Shown: in pieces, positions 18,699 to 27,426 of the stretch
How positions within the stretch are numbered: the stretch's first letter is position 1
How the letters are laid out: each line of letters opens with the position of its first letter
From: Corynebacterium massiliense DSM 45435
Lineage (GTDB): Bacteria; Actinomycetota; Actinomycetes; Mycobacteriales; Mycobacteriaceae
DNA length: 64,000 bases
NCBI RefSeq assembly: GCF_028609805.1
Contig: NZ_CP063189.1
Span: forward strand, 496,001-560,000
Direction of reading: 5' to 3'
The notes under the pieces: generated by a model
What the model was told of the DNA's origin: nothing
Seen by the model: only the letters and a program-made list of their open reading frames with translations
Database searches by the model: none
Translations under genes and position numbers: made by a program

Positions 18699-19465
18699 TA
18701 CAGGAAGCTCCGGATCTCGATGCCATCGTCCGCGAGGCGGCGAACCATACCGCGCAGCAGCTCCACCGCACCGGGGGAATCGCCGTGCGTGCACACCGAC
18801 TGCGCGTCGACTTGCAAGGTGGTGCCGTCTACCGCCGTGATGGAGCCGGTGGTGGCCACGTCGTAGACGCGCTTGACCACCTCGTCGGCGTCGTGCATCA
18901 CCGCGTTGTCCTCGCTGCGCGGCACGAGGGTGCCGTCCGGGTTGTAATTGCGGTCGGAAAAGGCCTCGCGCACGACGGTCAGCCCTGCCTTTTCGGCCAC
19001 GTCGACGGCCACGCCACCCGGCAGCAGCATCAGCGGGATGTCGCCGAAGGCGCGCACGCCGTCGACCACGGCCTTCGCCTGCTTCTCGTCGCGCGCAATG
19101 GTGTTGTACAGCGCGCCGTGCGGCTTGACGTACTGCACGCGGGTGCCCGCTGCGCGGGCCAGCGCCTCGAGTGCGCCGATCTGGTACGTGACCTCGCTGG
19201 CCAGCTCGGCCGGGTTGTAGTCAATGAAGCGACGGCCGAAACCGGCCATGTCGTTGTAGCCCACGTGGGCGCCCACGACAACGCCGCGCTCGGCAGCGGC
19301 CTTGACCGTCTTCGAAATCGAGTACGGGTCGCCGGCGTGGAAGCCGGTGGCCACGTTCGCGCTGGAGACCATCTCCAGCATCGCCGCGTCATCAGCCACC
19401 GGGTTTCCGCCGGTCGTTTCACCTAAGTCAGCGTTGAGGTCAATGCACAGGTCGGAGCCTGCCAT
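18698..19465 (-). CDS. pxpA: 5-oxoprolinase subunit A (LamB/YcsF family)
   Basis: A 255-residue LamB/YcsF protein, the lactam-hydrolysing subunit of PxpABC. Motifs are IDLNADLGE at the N-terminus (metal or substrate ligands), NVATGFHAGDP, VGAHVGYND, GFGRRF, YVKPHGALYN and VCTHGDSPGAV at the C-terminus. Two spots differ from the commonest form: NVATGFHAGDP has Thr where many members have Cys, and GAHVGYND replaces GAHPGYPD. AAGGAGG lies upstream of the ATG at 19465. It is the first gene of the pxpA-pxpBC-accBC operon; the promoter must lie in 19466-19640. Confidence 0.93.
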   Translation of the reverse strand: MAGSDLCIDLNADLGETTGGNPVADDAAMLEMVSSANVATGFHAGDPYSISKTVKAAAERGVVVGAHVGYNDMAGFGRRFIDYNPAELASEVTYQIGALEALARAAGTRVQYVKPHGALYNTIARDEKQAKAVVDGVRAFGDIPLMLLPGGVAVDVAEKAGLTVVREAFSDRNYNPDGTLVPRSEDNAVMHDADEVVKRVYDVATTGSITAVDGTTLQVDAQSVCTHGDSPGAVELLRGMVRRLADDGIEIRSFL

Positions 19466-19643
19466 GCGCCCTCCTTAATGAATAAAAATTTAAGTGGTAT
19501 GGGACTAAGCCACGGACAGTGTAGCGCCGCCCACGTGGCCCTGTGAACTCGGTTACGCACATCAATTGTGCTCGGCCCCGGCGCGGTGCGTAGCGGCTCG
19601 GGGAGGCGTGCCGCGAGGCCGGACTGGAAGTAATCGAGCCCCG

Positions 19644-20825
19644 TTAGTCGCCCCGGATTTCTTCTGCCGCCGCCACGTAGCCGGCGATGAGTGCGCGGGC
19701 GGTCATCTCCACTGCCTCCTCCGGCGGCAGGAATTTCGCATCGTGTAGTGACGGCGCGTTCTTAGCCCCAGTGCCGACACCGACGAAGCACATCAGCGTC
19801 GGCACGATGTCGCCGTAGAAGGAAAAGTCGTCCGCTCCCAGCGACCGCATGATCGGGGCGGACCCCAGCCCGGCGCGGCGCGCGGTGTCTGCGAAACGGG
19901 CGGACAGGGCGGCATCGTTAATGAGCGCGGGCTCGCCCGGAACGTGGGTGACCTCACCCCGGCAACCGAAGGCCTCGGCGGTGCCGCGGGCAAAGCGGTC
20001 CACGGCGGTGACGACGCGTTCCGTGGCCGCCGTGCTGGTGGTGCGGATGGTGGCGAAGACTCGGCCGCTGTGGGGTAATACGTTCGCCGCGCCGTTTCCC
20101 ACCTGGATCGTGCCCACGCTGATAAGCGCTGGTTCCATCGGATCGTTGGAGCGGCGGACGACCTCCGCCAGCCCGGTGACGATCTGGGCGACACACACGG
20201 CGACGTCCGTGGCCTGGTGCGGGTAGGCACCGTGCCCGCCCGCGCCGGTGACCTCGATGGTGATTTCCCCGGCCGCGGCGTTGACGAACCCGTCGCCTGC
20301 CGCCACCGCGCCCAGCGGCACGCCTGGGTGCACGTGGGCGCCAATCGCGTGGGTGACCTGCAGATCGGCGAAGCGGCCCGAGTTCTTAATGTCCTGCGCG
20401 CCGGAGGGGTAGGTTTCCTCCCGCGGCTGGAGGAAAGGCACGAGGCCGTAGGGGAGGTCGAGGTCCGCCGCGGCGCGCACCACCGCGGTCAGCGCCGCCA
20501 GGTGGACGTCGTGCCCGCACGCGTGCATGGCCCCGCTTGTCGATGCCCACCCCACCCCCGTCTCCTCCCGCACGGGCAGGGCGTCGAGCTCCCCGCGCAG
20601 CGCGACCGACGGACCGGTTGTAGGGCCTAAGCGCGTGATCGCCCCGGTATTTGCGACCTGGTCGAACTCAACCCTCATCGCCCGGGCGACGGCATCGGTC
20701 GTTGCCTGCTCGTCACCGCTTACCCGCGGGTTCGCGTGGATTGCGCGGCGCAGCTCGTGCGCGGCCGGCAGCTGCGCGGGCAGGCGGCGCAGCCACGTGT
20801 CAAGCAACTGCGAAAGATCAGACAT
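19644..20825 (-). CDS. M20-family amidohydrolase / peptidase
   Basis: A 393-residue M20D-type metallohydrolase (amidohydrolase/carboxypeptidase group). Metal ligands are seen in MHACGHDVHLAALTAV, in LQPREETYPSGAQDI (the Glu-Glu pair), AIGAHVHPGVPLG, and the C-terminal LHDAKFLP His. The middle dimerisation segment reads ITIEVTGAGGHGAYPHQATD. The ATG at 20825 was chosen because AAGGAG stands seven bases upstream; the GTG at 20831 is too close to it. It is the third gene of an operon with a glutamine-synthetase-like protein and a FluG-like amidohydrolase, so it probably hydrolyses an N-acylated or gamma-glutamylated amine or amino acid; the substrate is unknown. Confidence 0.88.
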   Translation of the reverse strand: MSDLSQLLDTWLRRLPAQLPAAHELRRAIHANPRVSGDEQATTDAVARAMRVEFDQVANTGAITRLGPTTGPSVALRGELDALPVREETGVGWASTSGAMHACGHDVHLAALTAVVRAAADLDLPYGLVPFLQPREETYPSGAQDIKNSGRFADLQVTHAIGAHVHPGVPLGAVAAGDGFVNAAAGEITIEVTGAGGHGAYPHQATDVAVCVAQIVTGLAEVVRRSNDPMEPALISVGTIQVGNGAANVLPHSGRVFATIRTTSTAATERVVTAVDRFARGTAEAFGCRGEVTHVPGEPALINDAALSARFADTARRAGLGSAPIMRSLGADDFSFYGDIVPTLMCFVGVGTGAKNAPSLHDAKFLPPEEAVEMTARALIAGYVAAAEEIRGD

Positions 20826-20840
20826 GGTCACGCTCCTTGG

Positions 20841-22022
20841 TTAGTTCTTCCGGTCATCCACTCCGTAGAGGCGGGCGGCGTTGTCGTAGCACATGAGCTC
20901 GGCGACCTTCCTGCAGTAGTGGTCCGGCCAGCCCCATTCGCGCTGGTAGTAGTCGAGCACTTCCGCAAGCCCGCGGCGGAACAGCTGTGCGCCCACGAAG
21001 TACAACTCCGGCAGGCCGAACGCGTCCGTGCTGAACAGGATCTTTCCAAACGGGGCGAGCTCCAAGGATTCCGCGATCACGCGCGGCGAGTGGCTGCCGG
21101 TGTAGTTGATGGCTAGGCCGACGTCGAAGTAGACGTGTTCGTACACGTCTGCCAGGTAGCCGGCCTCGCGCACAAACGGGTAGCAGTGCAATAGGGCAAA
21201 GCGCGCGCCGGTGTCGCGGGTTGTGCGCAACAGCTCTGTCAGCAGCAGCGGGTTGCAGCGGTGCAGGTCGACGTCGTCGTCGCCGTAGCCGATGTGCAGC
21301 TGGATGACCTGCTTTCTGTCGATGGCGAGCCAGAGCAGGTGCCGGATCAGTACCGGGTCGTCGAGCCGCATGGTTGCAGGCTGGGATAAAAACTCTACGG
21401 CGGCGGCGATGACCTCGTCCGTGGCGGGGCGCGCGGCGAGAAAGTCGAGCCCGTAGCGGTACGCGGCAATGGACTTCACCCCGATGGCCCGCGCGAGCCG
21501 CATATCCAGCGGGTCCTCCAGTTTCTGCAGGAAGAGCGCGGCGTTATCCCGGGAGGGGGGAAGCGGGTTTTCTTCTGCCCGCATCGTGTGCGCGACGCCT
21601 TCCGCGAGGCTTTCCAAGCGCACGACCTCGTGGGCTGTCGCGCCCGCGAGCTCGCCGAGTCGCTCCGGTCCCGTGATGAGCCCGGCAGCGTGGCCGGTGT
21701 CTACCCCCAGGGTTGTCAGGCGTGCCGCTTTGAGCAGTCGGCGGTCTACCTCATCGGCGCCCAGCGCGGCGCGGGCGTCGAGGTAGGCCGTGGGCGAACA
21801 AAAACGCTCCGCGCCGAGCACGGGCGCGCACTGCGACAGCACCTGCACGCCAATCTGCGAGTCGAAGCGCGTGGTGCCCGGCGCTGCGGGGCGAGAAGAC
21901 TCCGAGATGAGCGACTCGAATTCGGCCGCCGAAAGGTCGTATTCGATGACCCCGTGACAGTGGTGATCAAAAAGCGGCAGCCCGTCAACCATTTCGCGCT
22001 GAGAATTAGTAGACCGCGGCAT
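20841..22022 (-). CDS. Amidohydrolase, FluG N-terminal-like
   Basis: A 393-residue TIM-barrel amidohydrolase. LFDHHCHGVIEYDLS at the N-terminus carries the HxH metal motif; later come VIQLHIGYGDDDVDLH (His ligand), RFALLHCYPFVREAGYLA and KILFSTDAFGLPELY with the Asp ligand. This is the fold and order seen in the N-terminal half of fungal FluG, where it is fused to a glutamine-synthetase-like half; here the two are separate adjacent genes. The ATG at 22022 overlaps the end of the synthetase gene by 17 bases; ATG 21992 is an alternative start. The substrate is unknown. Confidence 0.86.
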   Translation of the reverse strand: MPRSTNSQREMVDGLPLFDHHCHGVIEYDLSAAEFESLISESSRPAAPGTTRFDSQIGVQVLSQCAPVLGAERFCSPTAYLDARAALGADEVDRRLLKAARLTTLGVDTGHAAGLITGPERLGELAGATAHEVVRLESLAEGVAHTMRAEENPLPPSRDNAALFLQKLEDPLDMRLARAIGVKSIAAYRYGLDFLAARPATDEVIAAAVEFLSQPATMRLDDPVLIRHLLWLAIDRKQVIQLHIGYGDDDVDLHRCNPLLLTELLRTTRDTGARFALLHCYPFVREAGYLADVYEHVYFDVGLAINYTGSHSPRVIAESLELAPFGKILFSTDAFGLPELYFVGAQLFRRGLAEVLDYYQREWGWPDHYCRKVAELMCYDNAARLYGVDDRKN

Positions 22023-23343
22023 AGATATCGCACTGCTCCTCGAAAGACTTGCCGCGCAGCTGCTCGACCTCGTCGCGCTTGACCTTGAGGTAGGTGTCCG
22101 AAAATGCCGGCGCGAACCAAGAACGCACCGTCTCGGAGGCCTCGAACACGTCTAGGGCCTCGGACAGGGTTTCCGGCAGCTTGGCCAGCTCCGAGTGATC
22201 GTCTTCGAGGTCCAGCTCGCCCTCGACGATGTCCACTGGGTCGAGCCCCTCGTCCAGCCCCGCCAACCCGGCGCGCAGGATGACGCCCAGCAGCAGCCAC
22301 GGGTTCGCGCCCGCGTCGGCGCCGCGGAACTCGAAGTGCAGCTGCTGTGCCGGATCCTTGCCACCAATCTCGTTGGTGGGGCACACGCGCACCAGCGACT
22401 CGCGGTTCTGCAGTCCGCAGAAGGCGCGGGCGGTGGACCAGTTGTCGGGCTTTAGGCGCAGGTAGCTCACGGTCAGGGGAGCGAAAATCGCGGTGAGCTC
22501 TGGCGCGTACTTGATGATGCCCGCGTTGAACACGCCCGCAAGCTTGGATACGCGGCCGGGGCGATCGGCGTCGAAGGCGAGTGAGTCGCCGTTCTCGGCG
22601 TAAAGACCGTAATGGATGTGTACACCCGATCCGCCCTTTTCGGGATGAGTGACCGGGGTGAACGTCACCTCACGGTCGAAGGCGCGGTAGACGTTCGTGG
22701 TGATGTCGCGCAGCAGGAGCGCCCGGTCGGCGGCCACCACGGGCTCGGCTGGCTTCATGGTCAGTTCGTACTGGTGCTGCGCGTACTCCGGCAGCCAGCA
22801 CTCCGGCTCCACTCCCGCGTCCTCAAGCACCTTGAACAGCGTGCTGCTTACCGGTTCGGCGGACATGAAGTTGGAAAAAGAAAACGGGTGTGGGTAGCGG
22901 GTCGTGGCTCGCTCCACGAACTCGTGCTCGAACGCGGCAGTGAAGGTGATGCCGTACTTGTCCCGCAGGGTACGCACGGTGTTGTTCAGAAACGTGCGGG
23001 AGCAGGATTCCCACGGGCTGCCGTCGGTGTTGACGATGTTGCCAAAGCAGTAGTCCAGATCCGCCTGCCCGGGGATGCCGGTGATGGTGGCGCGCGAGGA
23101 GGCATCGGCAAGCAACCGCAAATCCCCGGACGCGCCGTAGGGCAGGTCGTCGACGATGTGACCGAGCGGGCCGATGCCCAGGTTCGCCGGCACCCAGCCG
23201 ACGCTGGAGGTGTCGGTGAAGACCTTCGATGCCATCGCCCGGCCCTTGGTGCGGGCGGAAAAATCGCAGGTGGCGATGAAGGTGAAGATGTTGTGGGCGA
23301 TTTCGGTCTGGGTGCTCTGGTCGGTGGTGAGCGAGGTGTTCAT
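22006..23343 (-). CDS. Glutamine synthetase family protein (GlnT/FluG-like ligase)
   Basis: A 445-residue member of the glutamine synthetase family, probably a gamma-glutamyl ligase rather than the main GlnA. FTAAFEHEFVE carries the first metal-binding Glu, GGSGVHIHYGLY the ATP-binding His region, and LHFEFRGADAGANPWLLLGV corresponds to the RxEFRxxDxxANPYL signature. The loop QNRESLVRVCPTNEIGGKD departs from the GlnA consensus NRSASIRIP, as in GlnT/PuuA-type enzymes. The ATG at 23343 is preceded by GGAAGG; 19 upstream in-frame codons lack a ribosome site. First gene of the operon with the two amidohydrolases. The amine substrate is unknown. Confidence 0.87.
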   Translation of the reverse strand: MNTSLTTDQSTQTEIAHNIFTFIATCDFSARTKGRAMASKVFTDTSSVGWVPANLGIGPLGHIVDDLPYGASGDLRLLADASSRATITGIPGQADLDYCFGNIVNTDGSPWESCSRTFLNNTVRTLRDKYGITFTAAFEHEFVERATTRYPHPFSFSNFMSAEPVSSTLFKVLEDAGVEPECWLPEYAQHQYELTMKPAEPVVAADRALLLRDITTNVYRAFDREVTFTPVTHPEKGGSGVHIHYGLYAENGDSLAFDADRPGRVSKLAGVFNAGIIKYAPELTAIFAPLTVSYLRLKPDNWSTARAFCGLQNRESLVRVCPTNEIGGKDPAQQLHFEFRGADAGANPWLLLGVILRAGLAGLDEGLDPVDIVEGELDLEDDHSELAKLPETLSEALDVFEASETVRSWFAPAFSDTYLKVKRDEVEQLRGKSFEEQCDIYAAVY

Positions 23344-23535
23344 GGAAACGGCCTTCCGGCGTGTGTGGGGATACATCCGTCCGTATGTGTTTTGGCACAT
23401 AGTAGTGAAAAACTATGCGGCCGTTCACCCTTATTGCCGGAAGTGGTATCGCGGCGACAGTCGCCCCGCTGTCGTGACAATTGTCCCACCGCATTCGGTT
23501 TCGACGCTCGCGCGCCGCGGCGTAATTTTTTAACT

Positions 23536-26394
23536 ATGAGCACCCCAGTTTTGAATTCCCGCACGTCTGCCGGTCAAAAGCCCCGGCAACAACGGGCCGA
23601 TGTGGCCCACGCCCTCGCGTCCGAAATCGGCCGCGACGAGGCGATCCACACCCGGCTCATCGACCGCTTGAAGTACGCCCACGACGCGTCGCACTACCTC
23701 TACACGCCGCAGGCTGTGGTGGAGGCCAAGGACGCGCGCGACGTCGCCGCCGCGTTCCGCGCGGGCGCAACCCGCGGTGTTCCGGTAGCCCTGCGCGCGG
23801 GCGGCACGTCGCTGTCCGGGCAGTCCTCCGGCGACGGCATTCTGGTGGACGTGCGCAAGCACTTCCGTGACGTCGAGGTCCTCGACGGCGGCAAGCGCGT
23901 GCGCGTCCAGCCAGGCGCGACGGTGCGGCAGGTCAACGCGCGGCTCAACCTGTACGGCCGGAAGCTCGGCCCCGACCCGGCCTCCGAGAGCGCCGCGACG
24001 ATGGGCGGTGTCATCGCCAACAACTCGTCCGGCATGGCCTGCGGCACGGAGTACAACACCTACCGCACCCTGGAGTCCCTGACCTTCGTCCTGCCGTCCG
24101 GCACGGTCATCAATACCGCCGATGCGGACGCCGACCAGCAGTTCAAGGCGCAGGAGCCGGAACTTTTCGATACCCTCCAGAAACTCCAGCGCCGGGTGCG
24201 GGACAACAACGAGTCGGTGCGGATCATCGAGCAGCACTTCTCGCTGAAAAACACGATGGGCTACGCCCTCAACGCGTTCCTCGACTTCGATTCGCAGGTC
24301 AAGATCTTCGAGCACCTCCTCGTCGGCTCCGAGGGCACCCTGGCGTTCATCGCCGAGGCCGTCCTGCGCACCATCCCGGTGCCGAAGCTGAAGACCACCA
24401 GCATCGCCGTGTTCAAAAGCATCGACGCCGCCACCCGGGCGCTGCCGGATCTTTTCGATTCCGAGGCGGCCACCCTGGAGCTGATGGACTCGCGCTCGAT
24501 CACCGTCGGCCGCGGTTTCGATGCCGTGCCGGAGGAGATCACCGGCTTCGACGTCGACGGGCAGGCCGCCCTGCTCATCGAGTACCACGCGGATGAGGAA
24601 GAAAAACTCCGCGAGTACGAAAAGACCGGCGCGGACATCCTCGCCGAGCTGGACCTGGAGTCCGCCGCCGAGTTTTCCACCGACAAGAAGCAGGCGGCCA
24701 AGGCCTGGAACTTCCGCAAGGGGCTTTACGCGCAGGTGGCCGAGGCCCGCCCGTCCGGCACCACCGCGCTGCTGGAAGACGTCGTGGTCCCGGTCGCCGA
24801 CCTGGCCGATACGTGCGGGGGCCTGCAGGAGCTTTTCGATGCCCACAGCTACGACGAAGCAGTCATCTTCGGCCACGCCAAGGACGGCAACATCCACTTC
24901 CTCATCACCGACCGCTTCGAGGGCGACGAGGCGCTGGGGCGCTACGACAGCTTCAACGAGAAGATGGTCGACCTCATCCTGTCCGCCAAGGGCAACCTCA
25001 AGGCGGAACACGGCACCGGCCGCGTCATGGCCCCGTACGTGCGCCGTCAGTACGGCGACGAACTGTACGACGTCATGCGCGCGCTCAAGCGCGCCGTCGA
25101 CCCGGCGAACACGATGAACCCGGGCGTCATCATCACCGATGACGACAAAGAGCACATGCGGAACATGAAGCTCAACCCAAAGGTCGAAGACCGCATCGAC
25201 AGCTGCGTGGAGTGCGGCTACTGCGAGCCAGTGTGCCCGTCGCGGGATCTGACCATGACGCCGCGCCAGCGCATCGTCATCCGCCGCGCCCGCGCGAAGG
25301 CCCTCGAGGACGGTGATATGGACACCGTGCGCGAGCTGGACCGCGACTACGACTACGACGGCATCCAAACCTGCGCGGTGGACTCGATGTGTGTCACCGC
25401 CTGCCCGGTCGGCATCGACACCGGCAAGTTCATCAAGGAGTTGCGCAAGGAGAAAAACGCCGCCCCGGTCAAGGCGGGCTGGGAGGCCGCCGCGAAGGTG
25501 TGGGCGCCCGGTAATCGGGCCGCCTCCCTGGCGCTGACTGGTGCGCACTACCTGCCCACCGGCCTGGTGCAGAAGGTCACCGACGTGGCCCGCGCGCTCA
25601 CCAGCACGGATCTGGTGCCGGAGTACCAGCCGGAGCTGACCAAGGGCGGCAAGCCCCGCAGCCGGTTTGGCGCCCAGGTGGGCAACCGCTTTGAAAAGCC
25701 GATCGCGGTCTACGCACCGGCGTGCGTGAACTCCATGTTCGGCCCGCAGGGCGACGGTAAGGGCGTCACCGACGCGTTCGTGGCGCTCCTGGAGCGCGCC
25801 GGGGTCTCGCTGGTTGTCCCAGACGACATCGACGGCCTGTGCTGTGGCACCCCGTGGACCTCGAAGGGCATGGCCGCAGGTCACGACGTGATGAAACAGC
25901 GTGTGCAGGAATCCCTCATGCGCGCCTCCGACAACGCGCGCCTGCCCGTCGTCGTCGACGCGTCCAGCTGTACCGCCGGCTTCCAGGAGATCGCCGAGGA
26001 GGTGGGCATCACCGTCATCGACGCCATTTCCTTTACCGCGGAGCACGTCGTGCCACGGCTAAAGCCGGCCCACAAGGCTGAGTCCGTCACCCTGCACCCG
26101 ACTTGTTCGGCGTACCAGCTGGGGCTTTTCGATGACCTGCGCACCGTCGCCGAAGCCGCCGCCGAGACCGTTAATTTCCCGGTGAACTGGAACTGCTGTG
26201 GCTACGCGGGCGACCGCGGCATGCTCCACCCGGAGCTCACGCACTCCGCCACCAAGGCCGAGGCCGCTGAGGCCAAGCGCCTGAATGCGCAGTACCACGC
26301 CTCCACCAACCGCACCTGCGAGCTGGGGCTGACCCGCGCCACCGGCGAGGACTACCACCACATCCTCGAGCTGCTGGAAAAGGCGACGCGCTAA
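23536..26394 (+). CDS. FAD- and Fe-S-containing D-2-hydroxyacid dehydrogenase
   Basis: A 952-residue fused flavo-iron-sulfur oxidoreductase. Residues of about 45-190 are the FAD_binding_4 domain (LRAGGTSLSGQSSGDG, SAATMGGVIANNSSGM), 220-520 the FAD-oxidase C-terminal domain (LLVGSEGTLAFIAE, GHAKDGNIHFLI, KAEHGTGR). Residues of about 556-625 hold two 4Fe-4S motifs (CVECGYCEPVCP and CAVDSMCVTACP), and two CCG domains follow (CCGTPW, CCGYAGDRG). This is the YdiJ-like architecture; substrates in the family are D-lactate or D-2-hydroxyglutarate, with electrons passed to quinone or cytochrome. The ATG at 23536 is where homology begins; about 190 bases of divergent promoter space separate it from the synthetase operon. 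Confidence 0.9.
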   Translation: MSTPVLNSRTSAGQKPRQQRADVAHALASEIGRDEAIHTRLIDRLKYAHDASHYLYTPQAVVEAKDARDVAAAFRAGATRGVPVALRAGGTSLSGQSSGDGILVDVRKHFRDVEVLDGGKRVRVQPGATVRQVNARLNLYGRKLGPDPASESAATMGGVIANNSSGMACGTEYNTYRTLESLTFVLPSGTVINTADADADQQFKAQEPELFDTLQKLQRRVRDNNESVRIIEQHFSLKNTMGYALNAFLDFDSQVKIFEHLLVGSEGTLAFIAEAVLRTIPVPKLKTTSIAVFKSIDAATRALPDLFDSEAATLELMDSRSITVGRGFDAVPEEITGFDVDGQAALLIEYHADEEEKLREYEKTGADILAELDLESAAEFSTDKKQAAKAWNFRKGLYAQVAEARPSGTTALLEDVVVPVADLADTCGGLQELFDAHSYDEAVIFGHAKDGNIHFLITDRFEGDEALGRYDSFNEKMVDLILSAKGNLKAEHGTGRVMAPYVRRQYGDELYDVMRALKRAVDPANTMNPGVIITDDDKEHMRNMKLNPKVEDRIDSCVECGYCEPVCPSRDLTMTPRQRIVIRRARAKALEDGDMDTVRELDRDYDYDGIQTCAVDSMCVTACPVGIDTGKFIKELRKEKNAAPVKAGWEAAAKVWAPGNRAASLALTGAHYLPTGLVQKVTDVARALTSTDLVPEYQPELTKGGKPRSRFGAQVGNRFEKPIAVYAPACVNSMFGPQGDGKGVTDAFVALLERAGVSLVVPDDIDGLCCGTPWTSKGMAAGHDVMKQRVQESLMRASDNARLPVVVDASSCTAGFQEIAEEVGITVIDAISFTAEHVVPRLKPAHKAESVTLHPTCSAYQLGLFDDLRTVAEAAAETVNFPVNWNCCGYAGDRGMLHPELTHSATKAEAAEAKRLNAQYHASTNRTCELGLTRATGEDYHHILELLEKATR

Positions 26395-26400
26395 GGCCGA

Positions 26401-26428
26401 GGGCTGCATTTCGCAGCCCCCCTTTCCC
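26401..26428 (+). terminator. Rho-independent terminator after the FAD/Fe-S dehydrogenase
   Basis: The stem gggctgc (26401-26407) pairs with gcagccc (26413-26419) around a five-base loop, followed by a pyrimidine tract CCCTTTCCCTTT. It begins six bases after the stop codon. Confidence 0.85.
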
Positions 26429-26541
26429 TTTCGGCGCACCTTCGACGTCAGGTTAAAATTCAGTGAACTGCAGGTTACCCGGCCGCGTGCCGGCGCTTCG
26501 TCGCCGCACGGCCGAGTCGAAACAAGGGGAGTGGGTGTGCA

Positions 26542-27408
26542 ATGTCCGACCTCAGTGGTCTCTTAAGAGACGACGCCGTCGCACTCGATGTGACTGTGCG
26601 CGATTGGCGTGAAGCCATTCGTGTGGCTGGCGGGCTGTTGGAAGACACTGGGAGCATCACGTCGGCGTACACGGACGCGATGGTCGATAGCGTCGACGCG
26701 AATGGCCCGTACATCGTGGTCGCGCCGGGATTCGCGTTCGCGCATGCGCGACCCAGTGAGGCGGTGAAAGAAACCGCCCTGTCTTGGGTACGGCTGAAAC
26801 ACCCCATCCACTTCGGCCATGCGAAAAACGATCCGGTCACACTCGTCGTGGCGCTGGCTGCACAGAACGATTCCGCGCACACCTCCGCGATGAAAGACCT
26901 GGCCAAGTTGCTGGGCAACCGCGCCAAGCGCGAACGCCTCGACACCGTCACCTCGGCCAGCGAACTGCGCCAGGTGCTCGACGGGTCCGAGAAGCAGGCG
27001 CCGGTGGACAAACCCGCGGCGGAAACGGCGGCGGCGCACAAGGCGGCATCGGCAAGCACCGGCGCCGCAGCGGATCCGGCGGCTGACACATCGGCACCGC
27101 GAGACGAGGAAACCGTCCCGTCCAAGGGCAAGATCCTCACGGTGTGCGGCAACGGGCTGGGTACCTCGCTGTTTTTAAAGAACACCCTCGAAGACGTGCT
27201 TACCCAGTGGGGCTGGGCGAAGTACCTGACCGTGGAGGCGACCGACACGATTTCGGCCAAGGGCCGGGCCAAGGAGGCCGACTTCCTGTTGACCTCCGGG
27301 GAGATCGCCCGCACGCTGGGCGATGTCGGCGTTCCCGTCTACGTCATCGACGACTTCACCGACGAGATCGAAATCGACCGCGCGCTGCGCTCGCTGTACG
27401 CGGTGTAA
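26542..27408 (+). CDS. PTS ascorbate-type EIIA-EIIB fusion
   Basis: A 288-residue fusion. Residues 1-150 are a type-2 EIIA domain (PTS_EIIA_2) with the phosphorylatable His68 in APGFAFAHARP. An Ala/Thr/Pro-rich linker spans about 155-190. Residues of about 195-288 are an EIIB domain of the lactose/ascorbate type with Cys202 in KILTVCGNGLGTS. It phosphorylates the sugar carried by the EIIC encoded next, 18 bases downstream. Together they match the UlaCB/UlaA ascorbate or pentitol type. No catabolic genes (ulaD/E/F type) are adjacent, so the substrate is not fixed. Confidence 0.9.
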   Translation: MSDLSGLLRDDAVALDVTVRDWREAIRVAGGLLEDTGSITSAYTDAMVDSVDANGPYIVVAPGFAFAHARPSEAVKETALSWVRLKHPIHFGHAKNDPVTLVVALAAQNDSAHTSAMKDLAKLLGNRAKRERLDTVTSASELRQVLDGSEKQAPVDKPAAETAAAHKAASASTGAAADPAADTSAPRDEETVPSKGKILTVCGNGLGTSLFLKNTLEDVLTQWGWAKYLTVEATDTISAKGRAKEADFLLTSGEIARTLGDVGVPVYVIDDFTDEIEIDRALRSLYAV

Positions 27409-27426
27409 CTGGAAGGGACGCTCGAC

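Noticed and set aside
23530..26046. 838-codon open frame on the minus strand
   Set aside because: It lies wholly antisense to the FAD/Fe-S dehydrogenase, has no family motif and shows the Arg/Gly/His/Val-rich composition of a codon-bias shadow in high-GC DNA.
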